Part shown: piece by piece, positions 48,961 through 60,801 of the stretch
How positions within the stretch are numbered: position 1 is the first letter of the stretch
Layout of the letters: the number at the start of each line of letters is the position of its first letter
Assembly (NCBI GenBank): GCA_012932295.1
Contig: JAAONU010000016.1
Span: forward strand, 39,339,241 to 39,403,240
Length of the DNA: 64,000 bases
Source of the DNA: Cyclina sinensis
Taxonomy: Eukaryota > Mollusca > Bivalvia > Venerida > Veneridae
Direction: 5' to 3'
Translations under genes and position numbers: made by a program
Notes under the pieces: generated by a model
Seen by the model: the letters and a program-made list of their open reading frames with translations, nothing else
Database searches by the model: none
What the model was told of the DNA's origin: nothing

Positions 48961-50784
48961 TGGCATTATAATCCAGTCCATCGAGACAATAATTAATCCT
49001 GAACAAAATTGAAACACAAGGTAAATTAAGATAACTGAAGTTTTCTATGTATTTGTCCATCAAATATTAACAAGATGTATTGGTAAATATATTTTTTTTT
49101 GTGAGTGCTAAAAGTTGTGGTTGTTGCATATTTCTTTTAGAACAAAATATCACAATATGTGTGTGGTTCCAGGTTTAAAAGCCTATCACAGCAAAAACTC
49201 ATCTCAATAGCAAATAATTTCCTCTAGAAAATGGTTTCTAAAAGAGAAAGGCCTAAACAATAGATTGCGGGGAAAAAAAAAGAAATCTGTCATTGTTTTG
49301 GAATCATCAAACGAGTGAAGTGGGCAGCTGGATACTTTTACCATATACTTGGCTGATATAACCATCTTAAATTGACCTGTGTACTACAAAACAATAAACT
49401 CTTTTATAAAGCAGAGAGAAAAAAATGATCAACATGTGAAAATATCAAGGCACTAATTTTTGAGAACTTTTTTGTTTTATATAAATTGTAGGAGTTATCT
49501 TTCTTTTCCTGTACAAACATACATATACAAATCCAAGACCATTACAGTGACTTTGACAGACAAAGTTGTTGCTTTTTTCCCCCTAAAATCAATCCTCCAT
49601 ACACTTAACCACATAATAATTTTAAGAAATCATACATTTAAAAGTCAAGGTGAAAACTTATTTAAAATTAACTGTCTAATCATTCCAAAATAATGATGCA
49701 GAACATGCCATAAAACTTGTAATCTGTCAACACACTGAAATATGATATGGTATTTATATTAAACATTTACTGATATTTGAAAAAAAAAAATTTCTAATTA
49801 GAGAAAAATTATAGCTAATCCCTAAGCAAACATACGACAGCTTAACAAAAGCACACGACAAGACATTTTGAAAACCAAGCTAGAGTCAATTCACACACAT
49901 AAGCTTAACAAAATGAAACTGTTTACAATGAGAAAAAACAAATTTTACCGACTTGCTTGTCAAAATTTACATTATCATACTTCCATCTTAATTCATTTCA
50001 ATTTTAGGAGACAATAAAAAAGCAAGATGTATTTATTTCTATGGTATATCAATCACTTTTATAGTGCAGTGATGAAGAAACCTTATCAGCATGATCTGGT
50101 ATATAAAAAATGTATGATAAAATTATACACAGGAAAAAGTATACTTAAATAGTACCAAAATCTGTACTGTCTGAACTTAAAACTTTGTTGAAATACATAA
50201 CTCAAGCCAAGTCATAAATGAGACATCACTTCAGTTTATATTGCACTCATATGAATTAATTTTACTATTAAAGTTTCCCTCCAAGAATGTATTTTGATCT
50301 AGTCTGTCAGTATGAATCATGGTAACATAAATACAACAAAATAACTTGATCGTTTTGTTACTGTAATTTAAAATAACATAAATTAATAAATTTCAATATC
50401 ATAAATTATTTTAATCATACATTTCATTAGTGATGATGAGTCCTTTTCATGTTTCAGCTGTTTTTCTGGTTCTTTATATCTATCTATATCAGACAACTAT
50501 CCCTTTTTTCCTAAACCTTTCCAATGAACTCACATCAGTGCTAAGAACAGCATTTGTTCTTTTACAGCCTATGTGATACATAAGATTTATGACATAACAA
50601 AACATCCTAATATGAATAAAGGGTATAAAACGTTAGCAATGATTTCTGAATCAATTCGTAAATCATATCCTGTGCATCTGGTGTTATAAAAAGTACAGTA
50701 TTGAAAATATTGGTCACTCTGAGAAGACTGTGAAAATCAATGAGAAATACAGGTATGTTGATAAAAAAAACATGTGGGGAAAAA
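48961..50784 (-). other. Intron of distal isoform, nothing recognised
   Basis: AT-rich DNA without recognisable exon, repeat family or RNA gene. Confidence 0.45.
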
Positions 50785-50846
50785 AAAGAACACCCCCCCC
50801 CCCCCTCCAAAAAAAAAAAAAAAAACAAAACAAAAAAAAAAAAACA
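50785..50846. repeat. Homopolymer cluster (A7, C14, A-rich)
   Basis: A short A run, a C run of about 14, then long A runs broken by C and AAC. Such tracts are error-prone in sequencing and underlie the apparent open frames on both strands here. Confidence 0.85.
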
Positions 50847-51364
50847 TTTCTGGAATGTTAATGCTTTGCAATATCATGATTCATTTAGTTTTGTTGTAGG
50901 AACCTATGAACAGAAGGAACCTGGAAAACATATTATTGTAAAGCAAGAATCAATAGGGATATACAAAGGCAGCAGTGTTTGTGAAGAGTCCAATGAAGTG
51001 ACAATCAAGGTGAATTTCCTCCATGCATTGATCTGTTTCTCTCATCTACCTATGAATGACCTTCCCAATAAGAAAAGACTTCAAAAACAGTTACACACAA
51101 AAACCATGTGTTACTTGACTGTAAATTGATTAAACTAATATCAGATTTTGTTTCAAAAGTAATTAATTCTTTCAAACTTGTAGCTCCCAAAAACCATAAA
51201 GCTGACAGCTGCATACAGAAGAATCAGTTTTACTTAGAAACTGAAGATCCAGTTTCAGACTCTATTTTTTTTCTGAATGAAATTGCCATGAAAATCTTAC
51301 TAGAAGCCTACAAAACTAGAATGTGCAATGAATACCATTTACAAAAAGTATACCTAATGTAAAT

Positions 51365-51792
51365 ATCAACTTGAAAATGCAATGAAATCTAGTAACAAAA
51401 AGCACACAAGTGTAAATTTAAACTTAACAGTGCATGGAAAATGAATAAAAGAAGGTAGGTACTATTGTGCTGTATACAAAATGTAAAATTTAACCTGAAA
51501 GTTAGTGAAACCATAAGTATACAAAATGTAGCTATCAACTTTAAAGTGCAGTAAAAAGTAATAACAAAAAGTAAGCAAAACATAGGTTTAAACTTAAAAC
51601 AGCAGTGAAAACCAATAACATGAAGTAAACAAAACATAGGTTTAAACTTAAAACAGCAGTGAAAACCAATAACAAAAAATAAACAAAACATAGGTTTAAA
51701 CTTAAAACAGCAGTGAAAACCAATAACATGAAGTAAACAAAACATTGGTTTAAACTTAAAACAGCAGTGAAAACCAATAACATGAAGTAAAC
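51365..51792. repeat. 54-bp minisatellite, left part of an interrupted array
   Basis: Near-identical 54-bp units at about 51585-51790 start ACTTAAAACAGCAGTGAAAA and contain CCAATAACATGAAGTAAACA, then AAACATAGGTTTAA. Units to the left become progressively more diverged. Because 54 is a multiple of three, two minus-strand frames repeat an 18-residue peptide (containing IGFHCCFKFKP or VFTAVLSLN); these are artefacts of the array, not genes. Another unit lies at 52262-52345, beyond an inserted repeat. Confidence 0.9.
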
Positions 51793-52261
51793 AAGCCCAA
51801 ATTTAGTGAAAATATATCCCCCATGGAATAATAAAAATAAGGGGAAAAAAACAACTACCAAGTGTAGTTTTTGGCCCCAAGAAGTAAAGAATTACAGTTC
51901 TTGAATAATGGTTCTTTTATAAATGGAGACCTAATAAATGTTAGAAATGTTCCAATCAAAGTGTGATGGACAGACAGATTGACAGACAAATGATCAGCCA
52001 TATGAACAAAAATTAAATATAAATAAAAAATTACAAAGAGGAATAACTCTAAAAAATTATGAATTGAATATATACAGTATCTATGCATTTACACTTCTAC
52101 TCAATTAGATCTTATCACATATGAAGTTTAAGGTTCATAACTTATAGTGTGAGTTATGTTCCAAACAAAAAATGTGATGGGTGTACAGATGGACAGATGG
52201 GCAGACAGAAGGATGAACAACCAGACAGACAATGCCAAATCTATATCCCAGTGCCTTTAGC
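51793..52261 (+). repeat. Degenerate dispersed repeat lying inside the 54-bp array
   Basis: This block has GGAATAACTCTAAAAAATTA, then CACTTCTACTCAATTAGATC, ATGAAGTTTAAGGTTCATAA, a GGACAGATGGGCAGACAG tract and an end ATCCCAGTGCCTTTAGCAGG. It is an eroded member of the repeat group seen at 3.9-4.9, 39.1 and 41.3 kb, again in plus orientation. Array sequence resumes at 52262 right after it, so it was inserted into or beside an existing array. Confidence 0.6.
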
Positions 52262-52345
52262 AGGAGACAACAAAACATAGGATTCAATTTGAGCAGTGAA
52301 AACCAACAACATAAAGTAAACAAAAATTTAGTGTTATTTAAATAG
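52262..52345. repeat. 54-bp minisatellite, detached right unit
   Basis: CAAAACATAGGATTCAATTT, then GAGCAGTGAAAACCAACAAC and ATAAAGTAAACAAA match the 54-bp unit of 51585-51790 with some divergence. Confidence 0.75.
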
Positions 52346-52611
52346 TGCAGACTGAAAACCAAAGACAAGAAATATACAGATATTCATTTTGTTCAAATGT
52401 TTATGAAAAGTTACAAAATCTAAGTATTCTTCAACAAAACTGCTGAAATGAAAAACAACTAAAACACACAGACACACTTAAAACATGTTGCCTTTAGGCC
52501 AATGGTACCCCCAGCTGGTAAGCATTAGATCTGGATTTTGATTTTATGTTTTCCAAAGTGGTGTTTTGTTTCATTTTCTTATACTTCCAACAGGATGTAG
52601 GTTTCAGATAG

Positions 52612-52631
52612 GCTCTCTCTCTCTCTCTCTC
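52612..52631. repeat. CT microsatellite
   Basis: About ten CT dinucleotides (GCTCTCTCT...CTCAATGG). Confidence 0.85.
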
Positions 52632-54059
52632 AATGGAACCTGTTCTTTTTTCCACAGCTGATTATGAGAAAACTTAGTTGTATGTGTGTGATTTATTTTT
52701 TCTTTGCCAGAAGCAACCTAAATTTTACTACTATAATAAAAGCTTACTTTCTTAACTAGAAGTTTGAGATAATCTTCTAATTTAAATTCCTCTAAAAGAA
52801 AGTCAGTGCAGACTAATAATAGAAATACAACCAGATATAAACTTGACAATAGTCAATTATTTTTTCAAAATCAGTTTGATTTCAAATTTCAGAAAGAATT
52901 TTAAAGTTTCATTTATCATTCATAAAATACAGTGACACCTGTGTTCAGCAGTTCTGATTAACAGAGAAAATTTCACTATGCATGTTTAACCAACCTGTGA
53001 CATGTAGCACGGGTTTGACTGTAAATTAGTTCTTTTCAGCTCATAAACCTTCAACAATGTGCAGCTTTTTTTAAGATTCATGACAATGTCATTACTGACC
53101 ATTTAGGTGTTGAAATAAAATATACCGGTACTTGCAAACACCTAGCTGTCACGATTTCACCCTAAAGATTCTGTTATAAGCCTTATTTATACATTATCCT
53201 TCATCCAATTTTGTTCTGTTCCATTTTGTATCAATTAATCAGGTTCTAGAACTTAATGCACAATTATTACTGGGAATATAAATAACCTTGCATTATTTTC
53301 TGTAGAGAAGCTCTTGATCTTTAAATGAATTTGGAATTATAATTATCAGACTAAGATACTCATCCAGTTTTTTTTTTTTCATAAATAAAATGCAATACTT
53401 GTAAACTTCAAATTCACTTTTTACTATATGCCTCTAGATCCTCTTAACTTTACTCATGCACTGTAAGTGAACCCTCAACCATTTCTTAATAAATCAATTT
53501 TAAAAATAATTATTTTGTTTCATTTACTTCATTATTCCACTTAAATAAAGCTTTAGTGAACTGCCAGCCTTCTATACACAATGTATTGTATTTGTGTTTG
53601 CCATTTATAACTGTATAACTGAATACCCACTAGTGTAATGGCTCCAGTATATTCATTATGTCATTTATCCTAATTATTGGTTTTCTGACAAAATATTTTG
53701 AAATTCTAGCAGTGAAAGTCAACAAACTATACCACAATGCAAATACAACTTTTAAACAGAACTTAATTGATTTCTCTTTGACAAGTTTGCTTCAAAATCA
53801 GGTACTGTGTAAGGACTTCCTTTACTTTATTCAAGACAGAACATGGACCACAAAAAAGCTAGCATAATTCACAGTCCAACTATTTCAAATTGATAAGATA
53901 GAAATGTCTATCTTCTGAAAAATATCACTGATTCAAACTTATAAATCTGTTTCAGTTCTGATCATGACAATAATATGTTCCCAGCTATCACAGTATTGGT
54001 TAAACTTAAATAACTATGATAAAATCATCTTCAAAAATGGCTATGAAATGAACATACTG
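52632..54059 (-). other. Intron of distal isoform, nothing recognised
   Basis: AT-rich DNA, no supported feature. A plus-strand frame at 53658-53867 is treated as chance. Confidence 0.45.
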
Positions 54060-54520
54060 ATATTACTATGAATTGATCATGACACTGATTTCACTGAGCT
54101 GATCATATGACACTAATTTCATAAAACTGATCATAGGACACTGATTTCATTGAGCTGATCATGTGACACTGATTTCATTGAGCTGATCATATGAAACTAC
54201 TTCACTTAAGCTGACCATATTACACTGATTTCATTGAGCTAGTCATGACACTGATTCATTGAGCTGATCATATGACACTAATTTCATTGAGCAGATCATG
54301 TAACACTGATTTCATTGAGCTGATCATATAACACTGATTTCATTGAGCTGGTCATGACAAGGTCATGCCACTTATTTCACTGAGCTGATTATGACAGATT
54401 TTACTGAGCTGATCAAGATACTGATTTTATTAAGCTGATCATAAGACAGAGTTTAACTGAAATGGTCATAACACTGATTTTGCTGAGCTGATCATGACAC
54501 AGATTTCACTGAGATGGTAC
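54060..54520. repeat. Degenerate ~28-bp tandem repeat with TGATCA core
   Basis: About 15 units of the form CACTGATTTCATTGAGCTGA then TCAT(A/G)TGA, with indels and substitutions throughout. Many units retain CTGATCAT, so the small palindrome TGATCA recurs roughly every 28-31 bases. Older than the 37-bp array, judging from divergence. Confidence 0.85.
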
Positions 54521-55913
54521 TCATAATACCACTGTATACAGGATTCTGGTCAAATCTGCACCAAATTGCTCATAAGTTTCTGAAGAGATGTCAAACATAG
54601 CAGTTATAACAAACAGACTTAAAACAAGACAAATACTGGTCTTAAGATCCAGGCTATCTAAGGTCCAGGCTATCTTGAACAATATTTACTTCCCACTGAA
54701 AAGTAATGCACACTTAGAATTGCTCAGTCACACAGAAAAAATATCATTATAGCAATTCTTCATGAAAAAAGAAATCTGGCCTTTTTTCTGTATTTTTCTA
54801 TAAAAATCATGATTAGTTCTTATCACATTTAAACAGATCTTAAACGATCAAAGTGCTGACAAGTTGCCATGGCAACAATTTACAGAATTTATGAGAGAGA
54901 ACAAAATTCGCTTATACAGCAGACAGGGGTTAGATATGGTATTAAGATTCCGTTAATTTTTATGAACCATTAAAATGCTTTTTAATACAAGCTCAACTTA
55001 TCACTTCATTTTTTATTATAACCTCTGACAGAATAAAGGACAGATAAACCTTGAACGTTGGGCCTTATAATCTGATAGACTCTGATTCATTATGTAGCCC
55101 TTGAAAAACACCTAAAAACCAGTAGAAGCACTACCCTAGCCATTGAGCTGCTAAGCCCACCCCACATATACATCAAATTTAAATCTTCATCAATACAGTT
55201 TGTTATTAATTTCACCATAACTTCTGACCATTTACGTGCTGGTTTTGGAATCTTTGGTTATCAACAATTAGCAGATGTGTACAAAATGACTTGTAATTAA
55301 TTTTCATGGTATCACTTAGCCATTTCTTTGCTGTAAGCACAGTTTTTCTAGCAAAAATAAAAATCTTCTAAAAAATAAAGGTTGCTGATGCCTTAAAGGA
55401 ACAACATCCATTAATTCATCATGATCTCAGGAAGTTAACTTTTTTTCATTTTTTTTTCCAACACTGAATTGTTGAGTTCTAAGAATTTAACATTTATTTC
55501 GACATCTATTTTATGATTTAATCCAGTATTACTTTCAGACCAATAAAAACAGACTCCTAATTACTTTTGAATTTTTAGTCATAAAATTTATCAGGGGCTG
55601 CAGGATTAAAATCTTTTTTGTAAAAACATAAATTTTTTGTTTAAACATGCTTAAAAACATCTATATACAATTTCCCTTGATCAATGAATGGATGCATTTC
55701 TCAAGCTTTACTTGAAGCATTTTTCAGACATGATGTCATTTAGGATTTCAGAGTATTATAACTTCCACTTTGTCACAGTGAAGCAGAAAGTTTTAAACCA
55801 CTGTATATAGAGCAAAACATGCACTTCACTGTCTTCCCCCAAACAATGAAGATGCATAGTAATCCATCTATTCTGGCATATTGAAACCCCAATGAAGAAA
55901 ATGTTGCACATAC
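54521..55913 (-). other. Intron immediately downstream of distal first exon
   Basis: AT-rich intron following the donor GGAAG|GTATGT at 55914. A small duplication of TCCAGGCTATCT lies near 54645-54675. No other feature seen. Confidence 0.45.
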
Positions 55914-56023
55914 CTTCCAATAGCACGATATCTGTCCCAGTAGCCCAAGGCTTGTGCCCTCTCTTCACTATTTTCGATTATGCTTCCAAAATACATTGTG
56001 TTCATGTAACAAGTTGAAGACAT
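55914..56023 (-). CDS. NR1J: Candidate distal alternative first coding exon of the receptor
   Basis: The minus-strand frame runs from ATG at 56023 to a strong donor ATTGGAAG|GTATGT. It has 36 codons plus two bases, with an in-frame TGA just upstream of the first ATG; two further in-frame ATGs lie at codons 7 and 10. The peptide contains MYFGSIIENSEE followed by RAQALGYWDRYRAIG, balanced and charged, unlike chance frames around it. Phase 2 fits the first-finger exon at 18394, giving ...RAIGS-FEDSNS and a 455-residue isoform without the Pro/His-rich segment. That phase match has a one-in-three chance of being coincidence, and the intron would be about 37.5 kb. It could instead belong to another gene. 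Confidence 0.5.
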
Positions 56024-58399
56024 ATCAAGTCACAGTATGTTCAGAACTGACCTCATGTCAGTATAGATTTATTTTTATTAAAGTATGCGTATACATTCAT
56101 ATGCACTTAGCGCTTAACACAAGTCCTCAAAAGTGGCTATAGTGCTCCTTGTGTGATTAATTTCACAAGTTTCTTTCAACTAATCTAAAATAGTACAAAA
56201 TATTTACTGTATTGTAACCCTTCCTCACTACTTATTTTCACAGTTAGCAATATGCAAATGAGAATTCACTGTCATACAACTGGGAAAATTCACCGAAGTT
56301 TCCTTCTAATCTACTCCTCACAGTGGCTCAAGTCTTAAAACAAGAACTAAATACCACTGACAGTGTGAACTATTTTTTCCCCATCAATCAATAAATCTCA
56401 GCTCAGTGATATAATAGACTATGATTAGGCACATATTTCATTGGAAATATTTCCCCACATACAAAATAATATGCATAAATCCATTAAGAATCAACCCTGC
56501 GTAAAATGCATCTGAGAAAATCACCATTCAGATTCAAAATCCCGTTTAATATGAAACACAATAACCCTAAACAATCATAAGCATTTTTTTTCAAATTACT
56601 GACAAAACACTTTATCTGTTATGTTTCCCTGAAACCACATGACATACAGATACAGGTACGCATAAATCTCGCATCTTAAATTAGCAAATTCAAGGAGCAT
56701 GACACAAATGACACGTCAAAAAAAATTATTTTGTCTGCATTTAACACTTCATAAATTTTTCAAGTTTACCACCTATGCTTCTTTACACAATAATCAAACA
56801 ACTCTTAACAGCTAGAATGTTTTTCACTAATATGAAAAATGCACTCCGATAACTTTACTGTTACAAAATTTATTCACGTGGTTTTTATATTAACTTAAAA
56901 ATCCTTGAGCACAATAGAGTATTAAAACACTGTTTGCCTACTGACTTAAAACTGTAGTTCTGTACAAAGATATACATTCAGCTCTCTTCAGCCATGGAAT
57001 AGTGTTATCTTTCCACTTAGTTTGTAACCTTAGCCGAACAGGATAGAGAGGTGAACAAGTACAGTAAACCATTCATTCTGTTTATCTGTTTTTGTTTAAA
57101 CTTACCAAGTGCCTGCTCACCTAATTTCCTGAGTTGGCACTGTCTAGAGAATATTTTTCTTACAAACCACAAAGAATTTAACTGGCACAAGATCTGTCAA
57201 GCACCAAAATAATAGAATAGGGTATAGTATAGGATCTTGTTAAACCTTACAGACTTTATAAATATAGCATAGATTTATGACTACAATAGAGTATTAATTA
57301 ACAAATACATATTTTATCATTCCTCACTGCTAACTAATTTCATACATAATAAATGTGCTGAAGAATACAACAGAAGAGGAAAGAATTTTATTTAGCCTTA
57401 CAAATTTGTAATCATTTGATACTTCAACATAACAAAACAGATTTTTATATACTTATGCACAGTAATCGTCAGCAAACTGGAAGAAACTTTTCATTGCAAT
57501 CTAGCAGATCCAGGAATTACCAATCGATTTAAATTCATGGACTCGTGTCTTTATAAGACTAGGTCATGACCTCAAATCATAGAGAAGGTCTTGCAGATAC
57601 AGTAGGTATACTTGCTCAATGACTCCTTCCAGGATTTAAACTAGTACTCACACTGAAAGTGGGGAAGGAGAATCAAACCAGTGACTTGAGGCACTCCACC
57701 TGGCCCTCAAGAAAACAGAGGTACCAAAAAACTTAGTGAGGAAATGTTGAGGCTCCTAAGGGAAAACCATTGCTCATGGTGTACACATGTTCTGCTCGGG
57801 GGAGTTTTTTTTTTTTCACCTATCAGATGTTGTCAAATTTATCTGCTGTATTATAATAATTATATCATGTATTTAATCATAAAAGATAAGGTAAATGTGG
57901 TTCTTTATAATTTAATTCCTATATATGAATGGTCATATCTGGTAATTTATTTCTCATGAATAGAAGAACTCACAGGTTCAAGACACCTTACGAGGACAAA
58001 TACATGCCATAGGCATTCCGTAAAGCATGCGTCCTTGGTAATTTACCCTACCTTGTAACTGCAATGCTAATGGACTGATAGTTTATTAAATTCCCACACC
58101 TTAATAAGACCTTCCTTAAGCTGCCATTGTTTCCCTTTTCTCAATTTTTCCATCTAATAAAGTGGATGTATATATGTATCATCAGCATTGTGGAAATTTA
58201 AAGGCAAAGTATACAGGCAGGAAGAAGTATTGCAGAAGCTTTGAGTGAGTCTGAATTTCTACAGTCTTATAAAAAAAAAATGTGTGCACTGCTGCAATAG
58301 AGCAAAATATTCCCTACTGCCTTGAGGAAAGTCAGTGTATTTTTACTGCCATAATGCAAGAAAAACAGCCTTCATGCAAGAAAAACAGGTCTGGTAAAA
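56024..58399 (-). other. Upstream region of distal start exon, nothing certain
   Basis: This should hold the distal 5' UTR and promoter if 55914-56023 is real. No TATA box or CpG-rich block stands out. A B-box-like GGTTTGATTC occurs on the minus strand near 57672-57682, perhaps a SINE remnant. Confidence 0.35.
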
Positions 58400-58960
58400 A
58401 GCAAAACTTGCAAAAGCCTTGGAATTTGTAGAAGTATTGCTACAGCACTGAAACAGTTTTAAAGTATTGCTACAGTCTTAAAATAAAGTTTAAATATTGT
58501 TACTGCCTTAAAATAGAGTCTACTATTACTACACTCTTGGAATGGAGTTAAGGTAGTGCTAGAGTCCTAGAATAGTTTAAGTATTGGTACTGCCTTGAAG
58601 TAAAGGTAAAATATTTCTTCAATCTTAACATGAAGTATTATTGCTACAGCCTTAAATAAAGAGTATAAGTACTGTTACAGTCTTTGAATAGAGTAAAAAT
58701 ATTGCTACTGCCTTGGAATAAAGTCATACTATTGCTACAATTTTGGAATTATAGAGTTAAAGTACTGGTAGAAGGTAGGAATGGTTTCAGTATTGCTAGA
58801 GCATTGGGAAATGGTTAAAATTGTTTTAAGGAAGAGGTCAAAGTATTGCCGCAGGTTTATAGAGCATATATATTGCAGAAACCTTTCAAAAGGAGTTTTA
58901 AATCTTGCTATATTCTTGAGAGTGGGGACTTAATTCTTAGATACTCCTAACTGATGGAAA
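58400..58960. repeat. Degenerate tandem repeat, ~30-36 bp spacing
   Basis: About 14 recurrences of AAAGTATTGCTACAG(T/C)CTT(A/G) followed by A/G-rich sequence such as AATAAAGTT, with variable spacing and many substitutions. An old minisatellite upstream of the receptor gene. Confidence 0.7.
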
Positions 58961-59905
58961 AGTACCTGTAGTCCTTTTTCTAAGTTTGTTGTCCCTTTAG
59001 CACTATGATGTCAGTTCATATGGGATTGTATTACTTTCCTATAAACAGTTGTAAATGAAACAGCACATTCACAGTTCTAGAAACTATTAAACCTTGTATT
59101 ATTTTTTTTCACTCATCATTTACATTTCATGTTATCTGCAGAGGTTCTGTGTGCAACAAGTACCAATAAAAACTATGGAAAATATTAGAAAAACTCACTG
59201 AGTTTGAAAGAGGCCTTCCATGCCCCCTAAAACCTATACCCCAAATACTTCCAGAGAGACAAGACTGCTAATAGCATATGAAACAACTCAGCATTATACT
59301 GAAATGACACATCAAATATAACTTAAAGCAACACAATTAATGAAATGCTTTCATGTATAAACCTTGAAACTGGTCTTGGTATACACAAAGAAAACAACAA
59401 ACAATTACACGATCAAATTTCATTTTATATTAAATGTTTTTTAGTTTTTTTTTACTATAAAAGAACAATATGGAAAGTCTTCCTCAGTCTAATGTTTCTG
59501 ACTGGGCACATTCAATATCTTTTGTCTTTAAACTGGAATAAAATGTCCACATATTCTTTCAGATCAAAGTCTGTGTTAAGTAGACCATTATCCTCAACTA
59601 GAATATTGTTGAAAACAACTGATGCTCCTGAAAGTACATCATTCAAGAGTTTAATTCCAAGTATATAAACTACTATGTTCATTTTAAGTATGTCAAGTAT
59701 CAAAGAGCATTAACCTTTGCAGGTAAAAAAAACAACATGTGGTCAACTTGTTTTCTTACTTGTCTAGAATTTTTGAATGAAAGAAATGACCAGACTGGAC
59801 AAAACAACGTCATGCAAATCAGGGTTCCGGAAATTTTCAAATCTCAATTGGGACCCCATCCCTGAAAAACATGAAAATAAATCAGCCAAAAACAATGTTT
59901 AAGGT
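58961..59905. other. Unassigned AT-rich DNA
   Basis: No supported gene. Two overlapping frames on opposite strands (59345-59703) have ordinary-looking composition; the minus-strand one ends LKEYVDILFQFKDKRY. There is no recognised domain, splice context or neighbour that would support either. Confidence 0.4.
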
Positions 59906-59916
59906 TAGAATGCCTA

Positions 59917-60212
59917 ACGCCGACCTGGCTAGCTCAATCAGTAGAGCTCCGGATTGTCAATCCTGGAGATCCCGGTTTGTTCCCATTAGGGCCCGCAAAA
60001 TTTCTCTGTGATAACTGATCTCATATAATGTGTCTATAGGTCCTTTGTCCCTCTCATCTGAAGCAAGTGAGGAAGTAGTTAGTCACTTGCAGAGAAATTG
60101 GTTAGTAAACTGGTTGGATACCCAGGAACACTTGTAAGGTAGACTGACCACCGGGATATGACCATAGCTGTTAAAACTGGCATTAAACCCCCATAAACTA
60201 ACTAAACTAAAC
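59917..60212 (+). mobile_element. tRNA-derived SINE (Meta/RUDI-like), with target-site duplication
   Basis: The tRNA-like head shows an A box (TGGCTAGCTCAATCAGTAG) and a degenerate B box (CCGGTTTGTTCCC). The unrelated body ends GACTGACCACCGGGATATGA, then a stretch with CATTAAACCC and a (CTAAA)n-type tail. Flanks TAGAATGCCTA (59906-59916) and TAGTATGCCTA (60213-60223) form an 11-bp target-site duplication with one mismatch. The 3' segment matches my memory of bivalve SINEs of the Meta/RUDI group. Transcribed by polymerase III and mobilised by a LINE partner, if active. Confidence 0.8.
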
Positions 60213-60223
60213 TAGTATGCCTA

Positions 60224-60801
60224 CTATATGCTATCAAGACTTATCTCTTATTGAAAAATAACGAACAATTTATTGTCACTGACAACTAAAACTGAATGAT
60301 AATCTGTTGACATCACAAAAAAAAATGTTTAAAACTAAAACTGGAAGTAGCGCAAATTTCGCAACATTATAATTTTTCAAAAACGGTTAACATAATTAAT
60401 TGACTAGCTGCCAATCAAGCACACTTACTGATGAGTTTATCAGTTAATTGGTGATAATTGCCTCAGGCCACTGGTCACAGTGGCAATTTTATGGGTTTAT
60501 GACACATTTGAAAGACTGCATTAGGGACTGATTGGGAATAAGGAGTGAATTTTTGGCTTTTAGTGTTAAGTTATACTTAAATTTGATTATTTTTGGAAAA
60601 TATATTTTTTAAGGAGTTTTGGAAATAAAAATTGGTCCAAGAAGCTGAAAATAGGTAAAACCAACAAATTTTCGGTTTTCCAGAGATTGGTTAGTAAACT
60701 TAAAAGCAAATTAAATTTGCAATTTGGTGGTCAGCTGACTAGAGACAACAACAGTCTAAGACCTATCTAACATCTTCGCAAAAGAGGACTGAATGGCTTA
60801 A
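60224..60801. other. Unassigned AT-rich DNA between two mobile elements
   Basis: No gene, RNA or repeat recognised between the SINE and the TTAA-flanked element. Confidence 0.4.

Larger units (their letters stand above)
6335..56023 (-). other. NR1J: Nuclear receptor gene locus, HR96/NR1J-like (two alternative first exons)
   Basis: Five exons were assembled by eye from GT-AG sites and reading phase: 55914-56023 or 30019-30227 as alternative starts, then 18166-18394, 7758-7924 and 6335-7196. Junction phases agree throughout: phase 2 into the first-finger exon, phase 0 between fingers, phase 2 into the ligand-binding exon. The protein has the standard receptor order: variable N-terminus, two C4 zinc fingers, hinge, ligand-binding domain, AF-2 helix. 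The P-box ESCKA is that of HR96, DAF-12 and molluscan NR1J rather than the EGCKG of VDR. Family members are nuclear ligand-regulated transcription factors, often tied to xenobiotic, sterol or lipid sensing; that role is inferred here. No transcript evidence is available, so untranslated exons and the true transcription starts are unknown. Confidence 0.85.

Noticed and set aside
51389..51861. Two long minus-strand frames with repeated CCFKFKP or VFTAVLSLN peptides
   Set aside because: They are produced by the 54-bp minisatellite, whose period is a multiple of three.
57660..57710. B-box-like GGTTTGATTC on the minus strand
   Set aside because: The A box and stems are not convincing; too short to call a SINE or tRNA.
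59512..59703. Minus-strand frame ending LKEYVDILFQFKDKRY, and a plus-strand frame over the same bases
   Set aside because: The composition is plausible but no domain, splice partner or repeat membership could be identified; two overlapping frames on opposite strands argue for chance.
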